Assembly: GCA_965212245.1 (NCBI GenBank)
Contig: OZ243107.1
Location: 3,348,001-3,412,000, forward strand
Origin: CAKZNE01 sp040222435
Lineage (GTDB): Bacteria; Bacteroidota; Bacteroidia; Flavobacteriales; Schleiferiaceae
Reading direction: 5' to 3'
Length of the DNA: 64,000 nucleotides
Below the pieces are notes generated by a model that saw only the letters and a list, made by a program, of their open reading frames with translations, had not been told where the DNA came from and did no database searches. Position 1 is the first letter of the stretch. Every line of letters begins with the position of its first letter. The translations under genes and the position numbers were made by a program. Of this stretch, positions 1 to 8,980 are shown in pieces.

Positions 1-59
1 CCCCAAAATCAAATAATACTCTTTAACACACTCACGTGACTTTAGGAGTCTTTCAAAGA

Positions 60-653
60 TTAGTTCTCTTCAGTGTTATCATTGGATCGGCTAGATTTTT
101 TATATAGACTATAGGTAATGCCCAATTGTACATTCAGAACATAAGGCAACGGATCTTCCCAATCGTCTGGGTAAAAAATCATTGATCCGGCAGTCAGCTC
201 AATCCCGAAGGGTAGGCCAGCTGTTTTACCGTAACGAAGTCCCGTGTACAGTCCTGGACCGATATGGTGTTTTAAATTCTCACTCACACCTCTTGAGTGC
301 GCATACTGTATGAACGTAATAAGATAATTGAAAGACCCACCAACCAGAATCTGAAACTTATCCTTAATAGGTGTAATGCGTTGCCAGGCGCACTGAATAT
401 TGCGTGTGGAAATATCGACTTCACTTTTAAACCAATCGGAATAGCCCTGAAGATTTGAATGCCCATAGGACAGCATAATTTCACTGTACGGAGTAATACT
501 ATCAAAAACCAAATAGGCCTCAATTGTATTACCCGTGGCGGAGGGTATCTGGCTGGTACTATACTTAGTGTATCCTCCACGAACTCCCAAAGATTGACCG
601 GACAAAATATAATTACTGCTAACCAGTAGGAGGCTAACGAGCAAAAGTTTCAT
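60..653 (-). CDS. Small outer-membrane beta-barrel-like protein
   Basis: This 197-residue protein has a clear N-terminal signal peptide (hydrophobic run within residues 3-18). It is followed by alternating polar/hydrophobic segments with many Gly, Tyr and aromatic residues, as in small 8-strand outer-membrane barrels of Bacteroidota. The last barrel-like strand ends near residue 182, and a charged Asn/Glu-rich tail follows. I recognise no catalytic motif. It is transcribed away from the glucanase-like gene at 874, so 654-873 is a shared divergent control region. The assignment rests on composition and strand pattern only, and the function is unknown. Confidence 0.5.
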   Translation of the reverse strand: MKLLLVSLLLVSSNYILSGQSLGVRGGYTKYSTSQIPSATGNTIEAYLVFDSITPYSEIMLSYGHSNLQGYSDWFKSEVDISTRNIQCAWQRITPIKDKFQILVGGSFNYLITFIQYAHSRGVSENLKHHIGPGLYTGLRYGKTAGLPFGIELTAGSMIFYPDDWEDPLPYVLNVQLGITYSLYKKSSRSNDNTEEN

Positions 654-815
654 ATCGTTAAGATTAATTAGACCTGATAACGGAATAATCTCCCCTCAAA
701 GTGCACATCCCTATAACGAAAAAACCCAAATCTAAGCCGGGGTTTCTCTTTCCAAACAACCCACACCATTTTGTTTAATTACGCTAAAACCAATAATCCG
801 CTTCCTTAAAATTTC

Positions 816-823
816 TATGTTTG
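816..823 (+). promoter_or_regulatory. Candidate -7 promoter box for the 874 gene
   Basis: TATGTTTG fits the Bacteroidota housekeeping -7 consensus TAnnTTTG. It lies about 50 bases before the ATG at 874. A longer reading frame could begin at 817, but that start would fall inside this box, so I prefer 874. No good -33 element is visible. Confidence 0.45.
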
Positions 824-873
824 CTTCGTTCCTTAAAGAAAGGACAAAGCAATCCAAACAAAAAACCAAACCC

Positions 874-3093
874 ATGAAATTCCTGCCCCTGCTGGTGGTC
901 CTTGGTGGCCTGTGCTGCATGACAGCCTGTACTTCCAATGAAGAACCCCTTCTCTCTACCGATAACGTAGTACGCTACCCACTCAAGGTTCAAAACACTA
1001 TTATGAACAGTGAAAATGTGGAGCATACCTATTTCATCTTTATGGCTAAAACCATGAATAAAGCAGCCGAAATGGGGGGACTTACTTTTACGTATGATTC
1101 CACTTTAAATGCACAAGTAGGAACCCTTGTTCCGCTTACTTCCGGCTCTACCGCCAGCAACTTTATGTTTCAACTGGACACCATGAAAGGCTACGATACC
1201 ACGCATCACAGCATCCAGCTTATGATACCGCATTGCCAGAGCGGCCGGGCCATGTTCTCGGTAAATTATCCGCTTAGTATTGGCGTTCATCAGGATTCTT
1301 CCACCGGTGATTTTAGCTTTATTCCACCTAACGTCAATGATACCACAGACCCGAGCTACAATATTATTTTTGACAAGTTTGAATTTACCTTTAACAACAC
1401 CGTAACCACCGGTGTTCCGGATGGCACCTTTTACATCAATCCTACCTCGGTTGACTTTTTTGGTATACCGGTACATCTGGGATCCAGCGCAAAAAACTCA
1501 GGCGCCCCTGCTGGTATGAAACGCCCTCAGATGCTGGACACCATTACCAAGGTGATTACGAAATACGATAGCACGGCCACCCAACAATGGAAATCAGTGG
1601 TTATTCGTGACCAAAGCACTCAAACCATTTTGCGTATTGCCTCTCCTACCCTTGCTCCCCGCTTTGATGCTCAGTACCTGAACAAGCCTGCACCAAACTT
1701 CAATTACATAGATGCCCTCATCTCGTATTATAAAGCGAACAGCCTTTGGGTGGATTGCCGGCAGTTAGATGTGGCAGGCGACCAGATCTTTGACAAATAC
1801 AACCGAATGCCTGATGCCGATACGGGAGCTTATTATTTTAAAGGCACCATTGGTACTGATAATGTATGGCGTTTTAAAAACTCACCTGACACCTCCTTTG
1901 CTAAAGACACGGCTATTGAAGTAAGTATTGATATGGGAGCCGTTACCTCCAATGACTTTTTCGGACCCGGAACGGCTCCTTTTGATACGCCCAACAAAAT
2001 GGTGAAAAGCATATTGGTAGAAAGCATTACTTCTGCCTTTTCAGTGGGTTTATTGCCCGCCCCGGATGGCGATACTCTTAGTAAAGCTTATTTTAAAAAG
2101 CATCAGAGCTCGTATTATACTCCTGACAGTTTAAACCCTTCAACTGCCACCGGTAAAGGGCCTTGGTATGATCTCTACGCTAAATCCATCCACGCCACCG
2201 GTGCCGTTATCTATGCCTTTGCGTATGATGATGTATTGGCCCAGGATGGTACTATTGCCAGTTCAGACCTTTCCGATACCATTACCGTAACCATTGGTGA
2301 TATTGGCGATGTAGCTATTCCCAATCCCGCAGATGCCTACACCGTTAAAGGTGTGCAGATAGACTCTATTCAAGCCTTTAGCTGTGTAGACTCGGTATGT
2401 ACCGCTAAAGTGTATTGGACGGTTCCTGTGCATCAGTCATCCAAAGCAAATTATTTTATTATGCTGAGCCAGGGTACTTATTCTATTCCTTCGGATACCT
2501 TAGCTAAAATGCAGGCTGGCAATCTTGTTCCTTATGATCAAAGCTCAGGCACCATCACCCTCCATCAAAAATGGCTGGGAAACAACCTTAATGATGTCAA
2601 CTTCCAGGTGTTTACCTGCGGTGCTAAGGGTTGTGACTGCCCTACTCCTGCTAATTTTTCCAACTGGAGTTGTGCCATGGGCTCTCATGCTTACCCCGTA
2701 CTTCCTTCTGTTAAACCTATACTTCCGGTAACAATAATCAGCTTAACTCCCTTTGCCAAAAGCGGGGATGATTATACACTTTCGGTAAACTGGACGGTGC
2801 CGGCCGGACAATCACCCTCCGCCAAATATTACCTGATGCTGATCGGGAATGGTAAGGATGGTGGTTTCTCCATTCCTGCCGACAGTATTGTGGCTAAACA
2901 ACTAGGGCATTTTGCTACCGCCAAAGAGACTTCTTTGAGCTTAACACTCAATAAGAAATGGTTGCAATCCAAACCTGAAAAGATAGGTGTACAGGTATTT
3001 ACGTGTGGCTCCGTGGGCTGTCCATGCCCTACCGCCACTGATTTTAAAAGCACTACTTGTGCTCCCGGTTCTTTACCAAACATCCCGGATTAA
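874..3093 (+). CDS. Secreted lipoprotein, GH64/thaumatin-like beta-1,3-glucanase-like, with two C-terminal Cys repeats
   Basis: This 739-residue protein begins with a lipoprotein signal peptide (lipobox MTAC, Cys at residue 19). Residues ~25-480 resemble beta-1,3-glucanases of family GH64. The likenesses are a segment ending FYINPTSVDFFGIPV and a late motif AFAYDDV, where the family has AFPYDDV. The last ~190 residues are two repeats of about 95 residues. Each has a W-T-V-P start, an S-I-P-[SA]-D-[TS] centre and a Cys-rich FTCG..GC.CP ending. GH64 enzymes cleave laminarin-type beta-1,3-glucan. I did not verify the catalytic Glu/Asp. The ATG at 874 gives a proper signal peptide, whereas an upstream start at 817 would not. 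Confidence 0.5.
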   Translation: MKFLPLLVVLGGLCCMTACTSNEEPLLSTDNVVRYPLKVQNTIMNSENVEHTYFIFMAKTMNKAAEMGGLTFTYDSTLNAQVGTLVPLTSGSTASNFMFQLDTMKGYDTTHHSIQLMIPHCQSGRAMFSVNYPLSIGVHQDSSTGDFSFIPPNVNDTTDPSYNIIFDKFEFTFNNTVTTGVPDGTFYINPTSVDFFGIPVHLGSSAKNSGAPAGMKRPQMLDTITKVITKYDSTATQQWKSVVIRDQSTQTILRIASPTLAPRFDAQYLNKPAPNFNYIDALISYYKANSLWVDCRQLDVAGDQIFDKYNRMPDADTGAYYFKGTIGTDNVWRFKNSPDTSFAKDTAIEVSIDMGAVTSNDFFGPGTAPFDTPNKMVKSILVESITSAFSVGLLPAPDGDTLSKAYFKKHQSSYYTPDSLNPSTATGKGPWYDLYAKSIHATGAVIYAFAYDDVLAQDGTIASSDLSDTITVTIGDIGDVAIPNPADAYTVKGVQIDSIQAFSCVDSVCTAKVYWTVPVHQSSKANYFIMLSQGTYSIPSDTLAKMQAGNLVPYDQSSGTITLHQKWLGNNLNDVNFQVFTCGAKGCDCPTPANFSNWSCAMGSHAYPVLPSVKPILPVTIISLTPFAKSGDDYTLSVNWTVPAGQSPSAKYYLMLIGNGKDGGFSIPADSIVAKQLGHFATAKETSLSLTLNKKWLQSKPEKIGVQVFTCGSVGCPCPTATDFKSTTCAPGSLPNIPD

Positions 3094-3110
3094 CTTACTG
3101 CGTTCTTCAC

Positions 3111-3139
3111 AAAAAACCCGGCTCAAGGCCGGGTTTTTT
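3111..3139. terminator. Bidirectional rho-independent terminator
   Basis: A 12-bp stem (AAAAAACCCGGC / GCCGGGTTTTTT) with a 5-base loop has an A-run on the left and a T-run on the right. It sits between the convergent 874-3093 gene and the SusD gene, so it can stop transcription from both sides. Confidence 0.85.
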
Positions 3140-3158
3140 AGTTGATGACAGATCCGGA

Positions 3159-4616
3159 CTAATCCTTTTCCCACCAGCCTTTACTATTGATGTTGTCACC
3201 GCCAATACGATTGACGGCTGTTTGATAATTCTCTGCATTGGTAGCCTGCTCCGATTCCGGATAGAGGTAACGCACGGGATAACGATCTTCATTGAAGTTG
3301 TCCGGACCGGGTTTCAAGTAAGGCATACCCGTTCTGCGCACGTTAAACCAAGCCTCATGGCCGTTGTTGAACAGCGCCAGCCACTTTTGCGTGAGGATGC
3401 GGTTCAGGTTATCGGTACCGTCCAAAGCAACCGCAGCACGGGTAAAATAGTCCGCGGGACGTTGGGCGTTGTAATAATCAAAGCTGGCCTGTACCCCATT
3501 CTCATAATAGGTAACGGCACTACCACCTATATAACCGCGTTCTGCGGCTTCTGCCAAAGCGAATTGCAACTCCGAGTACTGCATGAACTGCGCATCTACC
3601 CCAGCCGGCTCATCGCGAAATATAGAACCATAAAGGGAGATATCATTCAGGTCAATACTATTACCATCAATTGTCTCCCGGCTCTGACCGTTCTGCAAAC
3701 CGTTGTATTCTACCCCAGGAATAGTATCGTTGACCGAGTTATTGCTGGGTTTATACAATATCATTACACGGGGATCATCCCATAGTTTCAGGACAGAATC
3801 TATAGTAGCGGTCATCCGGTGCTCCTGGTAACCACCCTGAGATGCGTTATAGAGCGGAAACTGGTTAGGTGATGCACTCAGGTAAGGCACTACGGCATTA
3901 TCACCATTGCCTTGCATGAGCTGGCCGGAATTGGCCAGATCCTGTAATCGGGTTTGCAATTGCGGGTAATCACCAAAGCGCTTGCTCATACGCATCAGGT
4001 AACGCACCTGTAATGAGTTTGCAAAGCGTACCCATTTACTCAGGTTGTTTCCAAACATTACATCGCCATTAATAGCAAAGTTGGTATTCTCTAAAGTAGC
4101 AGCAGCTCCTTCCAACACCGCCAACAGCCCGGTTTCCGAATCGGTATAAATACGCTCCTGTGTGTCATACACCGGAGTATAGTTGTTTTCACCGGCCTGC
4201 AATGCCTCGGTATAGGGTACGTCATACCACATATCGGTAAGCTGTGAAAAGAGATAGCACCGCATAATATCACCCACCGCTTCATAGGCTTCATTACTGG
4301 CCTCCGCGTTCTTCATGGATTCAATGTCTGTAAGCAAACTGAAAATAGTATTCCAGTAATCACTGTTGGAACCCATCTCATAACGGTCAATACGCTCAAA
4401 CTCTACACTGGCTGAATGTTGTACCAGGTAGCTGGCCAGTAAAAATCCCTGGTCATACGTATTCTGCTCTGCCGCAGCTGTAATGATGTTGGTGAGTAAA
4501 AATTCCGGAGCAATATTCTCAGGTGCGTTGGGGTTCTCGTTTATTTTATCAAAATCCTTGGTACACGCCAGATTAAGTAAGCTAAAGGCGGTAAGGCTTA
4601 AAAGTATCTTTCTCAT
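3159..4616 (-). CDS. SusD/RagB-like outer-membrane lipoprotein (SusD-like_2 type)
   Basis: This 485-residue surface lipoprotein has its signal peptide ending at the Cys in LLNLACTKDF. It then shows the INENPN region and helical repeat composition of SusD homologues. The C-terminus carries the family hallmark PVRYLYPESEQ...N..NY...I...D..N...WW. SusD proteins form the lid over a SusC TonB-dependent channel. This gene starts 11 bases after the SusC stop, so the two are certainly co-transcribed. The SusD-like_2 type is not tied to any one glycan. The upstream nucleoside hydrolase, kinase and ABC genes suggest a small solute, possibly nucleoside-like, but the substrate is inferred only from context. 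Confidence 0.9.
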   Translation of the reverse strand: MRKILLSLTAFSLLNLACTKDFDKINENPNAPENIAPEFLLTNIITAAAEQNTYDQGFLLASYLVQHSASVEFERIDRYEMGSNSDYWNTIFSLLTDIESMKNAEASNEAYEAVGDIMRCYLFSQLTDMWYDVPYTEALQAGENNYTPVYDTQERIYTDSETGLLAVLEGAAATLENTNFAINGDVMFGNNLSKWVRFANSLQVRYLMRMSKRFGDYPQLQTRLQDLANSGQLMQGNGDNAVVPYLSASPNQFPLYNASQGGYQEHRMTATIDSVLKLWDDPRVMILYKPSNNSVNDTIPGVEYNGLQNGQSRETIDGNSIDLNDISLYGSIFRDEPAGVDAQFMQYSELQFALAEAAERGYIGGSAVTYYENGVQASFDYYNAQRPADYFTRAAVALDGTDNLNRILTQKWLALFNNGHEAWFNVRRTGMPYLKPGPDNFNEDRYPVRYLYPESEQATNAENYQTAVNRIGGDNINSKGWWEKD

Positions 4617-4627
4617 CGTTTGTGATC

Positions 4628-7600
4628 TTAAAATTGAGTTTTCAAACTGATTCCATAACTGCGGGCTGAGGGATAGCTCACATCTTCTACTCCGTAGGTA
4701 ATATTGGTTCCCTGCAAGGCGTTCAGTTCCGGGTCAAAATGTGGGTTCTCCGTCCACAGGAACAGGTTGCTTCCCACCAGCCCCACACTGATCTTTTCGA
4801 AGCCAATACGTTTACATAAGGCTGTTGAGAAATCATAGTATACACTCAGCTGACGCAATTTTATATACGAGGCATCATAAAGAGCACTGGCTTCATTTCC
4901 CCTATCGTAAAAGGCATTGTAATACTGACTGGCAGACACTTTTGTGGTATTGGCCACGTAAACCGGGTTCTCTTCGGTACCGGGCTGGATCATCACTCCC
5001 TCTCCTACTATACCGCTCTCCCGGCCCTCAAGGGTTTCCGCCAATACTCCGGAGGTACTGGCTATGGCTTTGGTACGCGAGACAATGGTTCCTCCATAGC
5101 GCCAGTCAAAGAGTACGGAAAGCGTAAAGTTCTTATAACGGAACTCATTGCCAAAACCCATACTGAAATCAGGATTGTAGTTACCAAGGTTTCGCAGGGC
5201 AGCATCCTGCACCGGCAATCCGTTTGAGCCATACAGTATTTCACCGTCCACTTCAACAAAGCCGGTTCCGTACATATCACCAACCCTTCCGCCTTCACGG
5301 GCAATGTAAAATACGGTATTGGAACCACCGCCTCCACCAAAAATATTGGCTACACCGGTTACATACTGATCTACCCCTTCCGGTAATTTGGTTACCACAC
5401 TCCGGTAACGGGAGTAATTTACAGAGGTGGTCCATTTGAAGTTTTCACCGTTCAGTATACGCAGGCTGGCCAAGGCTTCAAAGCCACGGGTACGCACTTC
5501 TCCACCGTTTTCAATAACATTGGTAAAACCACTGGCAGATGATACCGGACGACCAATGATCTGATTGATACTGGTGTTCTGGTATACAGATGCATCCACT
5601 TGCAAGCGGTTCTTAAAAAGCCATACTTCTGCCCCTGCCTCGTAAGCATTAAGCCTTTCAGGCTGCAGGTTTGCGTTTTTGAGTACGGACTCATTGGTTA
5701 CCCTGAAACTTGAACCGTAGTTCTGGTTAAACTGAAAGGTGTTTTTCAGTTGGTAAGGGTCCGTATCATTACCTACACTGGCCGCACTCAGGCGCAGCTT
5801 GGCGTATGAAACAAGCTCAGGAAGGGCAATGCTATTGGAAATAACATAGCTTAAACCAGCTGAATAATAAGCGAAAGAATTATTGTCCTCCGGCAGTGTA
5901 CTGCTCCAGTCGTTACGCAGGTTCAGATCCAGGTACAACCAGTTACGATAGCCAATATTACCAATGGCATATACACTGTTTATGCGTCTTTCAAACAATT
6001 CACTTTTTCCTTCCAGCGGAGCACGTGAATTGGCCAGGGAATAGATTCCCGGTACGGCCAGTTGATTGGCAGAACTGTACTGATATTCTATCTTTTGGTC
6101 AAAGCGATTACCTCCTAAAGACACCGAATACTTGATATTACTGTTGATACGATCTTTGTAGCTCAGCAATACATCGGTATTCATTTCCATAAAATCTACA
6201 TTATCCTCACGGTAGCTGCCAAAGGGATTACGGTTGGTACTGTAAGCTCTGCGAAACTCACGCGCATCATCATAAATATCAACACCGGTACGCACTCTCA
6301 GGCTCAGCTTGTCCGTAAAATCATAGGTAACCGCTCCATTACCTAATATCCGGTTTTTGTTAAAGCTGTTGGTGTTTTCAAACAGCGTCAGATAGGGGTT
6401 GGTAAGCCACAGGTAATTGATATCAAAATGTTGTACACCTTCCTGTCCGGCCTGCCAGTAATTACGCATAGCAGAAATATCTGCCTGACGGCCGGTCCAG
6501 ATGAAACCATACATCACATTCTCATAACCATAGCCCAGGTTAGGGCGGTTATTACTGCGGGAGTTGATGTAATTTACAAAGGCATTTACCCGCAGGCGGT
6601 TACTCAGTTGCTGATCAATACTGATGGAAAGCCCATCGCGTTTCATATCCGTATTGGGAAGTATACCTTCATTGCGGAAATTGCTATACGAAAAACGCAA
6701 GGCGGTGTTTTCAGAAGAAGAACTGATGGCAATATTATGTTGTGAGCTTACACCGGTTTCATAGAAATTGCGCACATTATCGGGACGCGATATAAAGGGT
6801 GTTGATTCAATAGGTGTATACGATCCGTCCGGTAAAGTACGGGCAATCACATCACCACCCCGTACCGGGTTTCCGTTGGCGTCTACTGAGGGACTATCAA
6901 ACTGCGGAGCTTCATAACCATCGTCCAGTTTCACACCAAAACTGGCAATGCCACCATCGGAAATACCAGCACCTGCACCATTCTGGAAGGCATAGCCATT
7001 GGCCCCGCCATTGCCATATTCATTCTGGTAATCCGGCAGGGTGAGTAAGCTTTCAAAAGTCAGCAAGCTACTGGTGGAGATACCAAAGCCAGGTTTTTTC
7101 TGCCCCCGCTTGGTGGTGATCACCACTACTCCATTGGCCGCCCGTGAGCCGTATAAAGCGGCTGAACCCGGCCCCTTCAGTATAGTCATAGAAGCAATGT
7201 CATCCGGATTAATCTCGGATGCTCCATTACCAAAATCTACTTCCTGACCGGCTCCGTTATTGGTAAGATCACTGGCAATAAGCTCATTGCTTACCGGCAC
7301 ACCATCTACTACAAAAAGAGGTTGATTGGTTCCACTTAATGAATTTTCACCGCGTATAGTGATACGCGAGGAAGAGCCTACTCCGGAAGAACCATTGGTA
7401 ATCTGCACTCCGGGTACCTGGCCTGCCAGGCTGTTCACCACATTATTCATAGGTACATCGGTAAGTTGCTTAGAACTTACTTCGGCTACAGAGGCGCCCA
7501 ATGATTGTTTATCCCGCTCAATACCCAGGGCTGTAACCACCACATCATCCAATTGCTCTGTTTTAGCTTTCAGGCTAATCAACGGACGGAATGAACCGGG

Positions 7601-7855
7601 TGCCACATTGAGCACAAATGTTTCGTAGCCTATTGCGGTTACCTGTAACTGAAAGGTAGTGGAGGCGGTAAGTAACTTATAGACACCCTCGCCATTGGTT
7701 ACTGTATAGTTATCGGTGTCTACCTCCTGCAAGGTGGCTCCGGGTATGGGTTCTTTGGTTTCAGCATCCTGAACCACCCCCTGGTAAGTTCGTTGTTGTG
7801 CTATAGCTGAGAACATACACAACTGCAGCAAGAATACGTAGTAGATGTTTCGCAT
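4628..7855 (-). CDS. SusC/RagA-family TonB-linked outer-membrane transporter
   Basis: This 1075-residue protein has a signal peptide (to about residue 19). A CarboxypepD_reg-like domain follows (~residues 22-105, 'GVVQDAETKEPIPGAT'), then a plug with the classic ITIRGENSL...PLFVVDGVPVSN segment (~165-185), then a C-terminal barrel of about 850 residues ending in Phe. It uses TonB energy to import a bound solute into the periplasm with the SusD partner downstream. The start is ATG. The 84 bases before it are AT-rich. They carry a weak hairpin (GGCT...AGCC near 7920-7935) after the radical SAM stop, so the pair may be read both from the operon and from its own promoter. Confidence 0.93.
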   Translation of the reverse strand: MRNIYYVFLLQLCMFSAIAQQRTYQGVVQDAETKEPIPGATLQEVDTDNYTVTNGEGVYKLLTASTTFQLQVTAIGYETFVLNVAPGSFRPLISLKAKTEQLDDVVVTALGIERDKQSLGASVAEVSSKQLTDVPMNNVVNSLAGQVPGVQITNGSSGVGSSSRITIRGENSLSGTNQPLFVVDGVPVSNELIASDLTNNGAGQEVDFGNGASEINPDDIASMTILKGPGSAALYGSRAANGVVVITTKRGQKKPGFGISTSSLLTFESLLTLPDYQNEYGNGGANGYAFQNGAGAGISDGGIASFGVKLDDGYEAPQFDSPSVDANGNPVRGGDVIARTLPDGSYTPIESTPFISRPDNVRNFYETGVSSQHNIAISSSSENTALRFSYSNFRNEGILPNTDMKRDGLSISIDQQLSNRLRVNAFVNYINSRSNNRPNLGYGYENVMYGFIWTGRQADISAMRNYWQAGQEGVQHFDINYLWLTNPYLTLFENTNSFNKNRILGNGAVTYDFTDKLSLRVRTGVDIYDDAREFRRAYSTNRNPFGSYREDNVDFMEMNTDVLLSYKDRINSNIKYSVSLGGNRFDQKIEYQYSSANQLAVPGIYSLANSRAPLEGKSELFERRINSVYAIGNIGYRNWLYLDLNLRNDWSSTLPEDNNSFAYYSAGLSYVISNSIALPELVSYAKLRLSAASVGNDTDPYQLKNTFQFNQNYGSSFRVTNESVLKNANLQPERLNAYEAGAEVWLFKNRLQVDASVYQNTSINQIIGRPVSSASGFTNVIENGGEVRTRGFEALASLRILNGENFKWTTSVNYSRYRSVVTKLPEGVDQYVTGVANIFGGGGGSNTVFYIAREGGRVGDMYGTGFVEVDGEILYGSNGLPVQDAALRNLGNYNPDFSMGFGNEFRYKNFTLSVLFDWRYGGTIVSRTKAIASTSGVLAETLEGRESGIVGEGVMIQPGTEENPVYVANTTKVSASQYYNAFYDRGNEASALYDASYIKLRQLSVYYDFSTALCKRIGFEKISVGLVGSNLFLWTENPHFDPELNALQGTNITYGVEDVSYPSARSYGISLKTQF

Positions 7856-7939
7856 TAATTTTTAATTTGAATTAATTTATCTGTTTATCAATTGTTTATT
7901 TAATATTACCTTAAGTAATTGTTTGGCTTTGCACAGCCT

Positions 7940-8947
7940 TTATTTTCGATGGATGGAGACACGGTTTTCCATTTTTTCAGGAATAAACCCTGCCGCCTCT
8001 ATCTTTTCCTGCTTTCGTTTTTCCAGTTTTTGGATGTCGTAATGTTTGGTAAAGAACTCATCACACCACAGGCATACGTTGTTGAGCTCTTCTGAACGTT
8101 TACGGCCGTACTCTTCACTTATACCAAGGCTTTCGCCCATGCCGTAGGCATTACCTTCGTTAAGCATCCGCATTACTTCAGATTTGGAAGAGCGCAGCAA
8201 CACCTCTTCCACTTTTTCTAGCCTTGCATCGCCTAAAGGCTCTGCCGTGCCGGGACAACAAGGGTTAATCTTCCACAGCTGGATGGATATTTCCTGGGTC
8301 ATGTCCACCTGTTCATTACCCAAAAAAGCAATGGCTCCGGATGGTATGGCGCAGAAGTTATGTGAGCCATCCTTTTTCCAGATATCGTGTTCCATCGCCC
8401 GGCCACGTGCCCAGTTACCTCCCAGCCACATATCTTCAGTAGCCCCGAAAAAACCATAGGTCATGGCATCACGCTGGCTGTTGTCCAGGTCTGATTTGGT
8501 AAGCAGAGGCTGTCCTTCAATGTATTGAATGCCTTTACTCTCAAAGAGATTGGAAAGCAGTTCTTTACGCTCTCCCTGTTTTTTATGGTAACGGTCAATG
8601 CTGGCAATGGAAAAGCGATCTACGCCTTTATCAATAAGTATTTGCAGGATCTTTGGTGTGAGAAGATCACCGTTAAATTGCAGCGCTATATAAAGCTTGT
8701 TATGGTACTTTTCCTTTAACTTATCCAGGATGGAGTACAGTATTTTACGCTCAGCGAGAGGCTCTCCACCACTAAGGGTCAGCCGCTCCAACCCCTCAGG
8801 AAGGTTATCCACAATAGCCAGGCAATCTTCTTCCGAAATACGTTCGCCATGCGGGCCGCTGTTGTTATAGCAATGGTCACAATGATCATTACAGAGCTGT
8901 GTAAAAGCCCAGTAAATGCGATCTATCTTGCTAAAGTCCTGTTTCAT
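7940..8947 (-). CDS. Radical SAM enzyme with C-terminal cysteine region
   Basis: This 335-residue cytosolic enzyme carries the radical SAM iron-sulfur motif CNDHCDHC (CX3CX2C, residues ~18-25). The GGEP motif follows at about residues 60-63. Extra cysteines occur late (NPCCPG near residue 230, CLWC near 295), which may bind a second cluster or a metal, as in SPASM/twitch-type proteins. The family uses 5'-deoxyadenosyl radicals. The substrate is unknown. Its neighbours are a kinase and a nucleoside hydrolase. Queuosine salvage in some gut clostridia also pairs a nucleoside hydrolase (QueK) with a radical SAM lyase (QueL), which makes a deazapurine or modified nucleoside a possible substrate. 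I cannot confirm homology to QueL. Confidence 0.85.
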   Translation of the reverse strand: MKQDFSKIDRIYWAFTQLCNDHCDHCYNNSGPHGERISEEDCLAIVDNLPEGLERLTLSGGEPLAERKILYSILDKLKEKYHNKLYIALQFNGDLLTPKILQILIDKGVDRFSIASIDRYHKKQGERKELLSNLFESKGIQYIEGQPLLTKSDLDNSQRDAMTYGFFGATEDMWLGGNWARGRAMEHDIWKKDGSHNFCAIPSGAIAFLGNEQVDMTQEISIQLWKINPCCPGTAEPLGDARLEKVEEVLLRSSKSEVMRMLNEGNAYGMGESLGISEEYGRKRSEELNNVCLWCDEFFTKHYDIQKLEKRKQEKIEAAGFIPEKMENRVSIHRK

Positions 8948-8980
8948 GGTGTTTTGAGTTAGTGTTTCAATGTGATGAGC

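Noticed and set aside
817..873. Extended N-terminus of the glucanase-like protein
   Set aside because: The extension would begin inside the -7 box at 816-823, and the signal peptide fits only when the protein starts at 874.
3057..3785. Plus-strand 242-codon frame across the SusD gene
   Set aside because: It is antisense to a clear SusD homologue with family motifs in the opposite frame.
7940..8947. Viperin-type antiviral radical SAM enzyme
   Set aside because: The CX3CX2C motif is CNDHCDHC, followed by sequence unlike the CNYxCGFC region of viperins, and the neighbours are importer genes, not defence genes.
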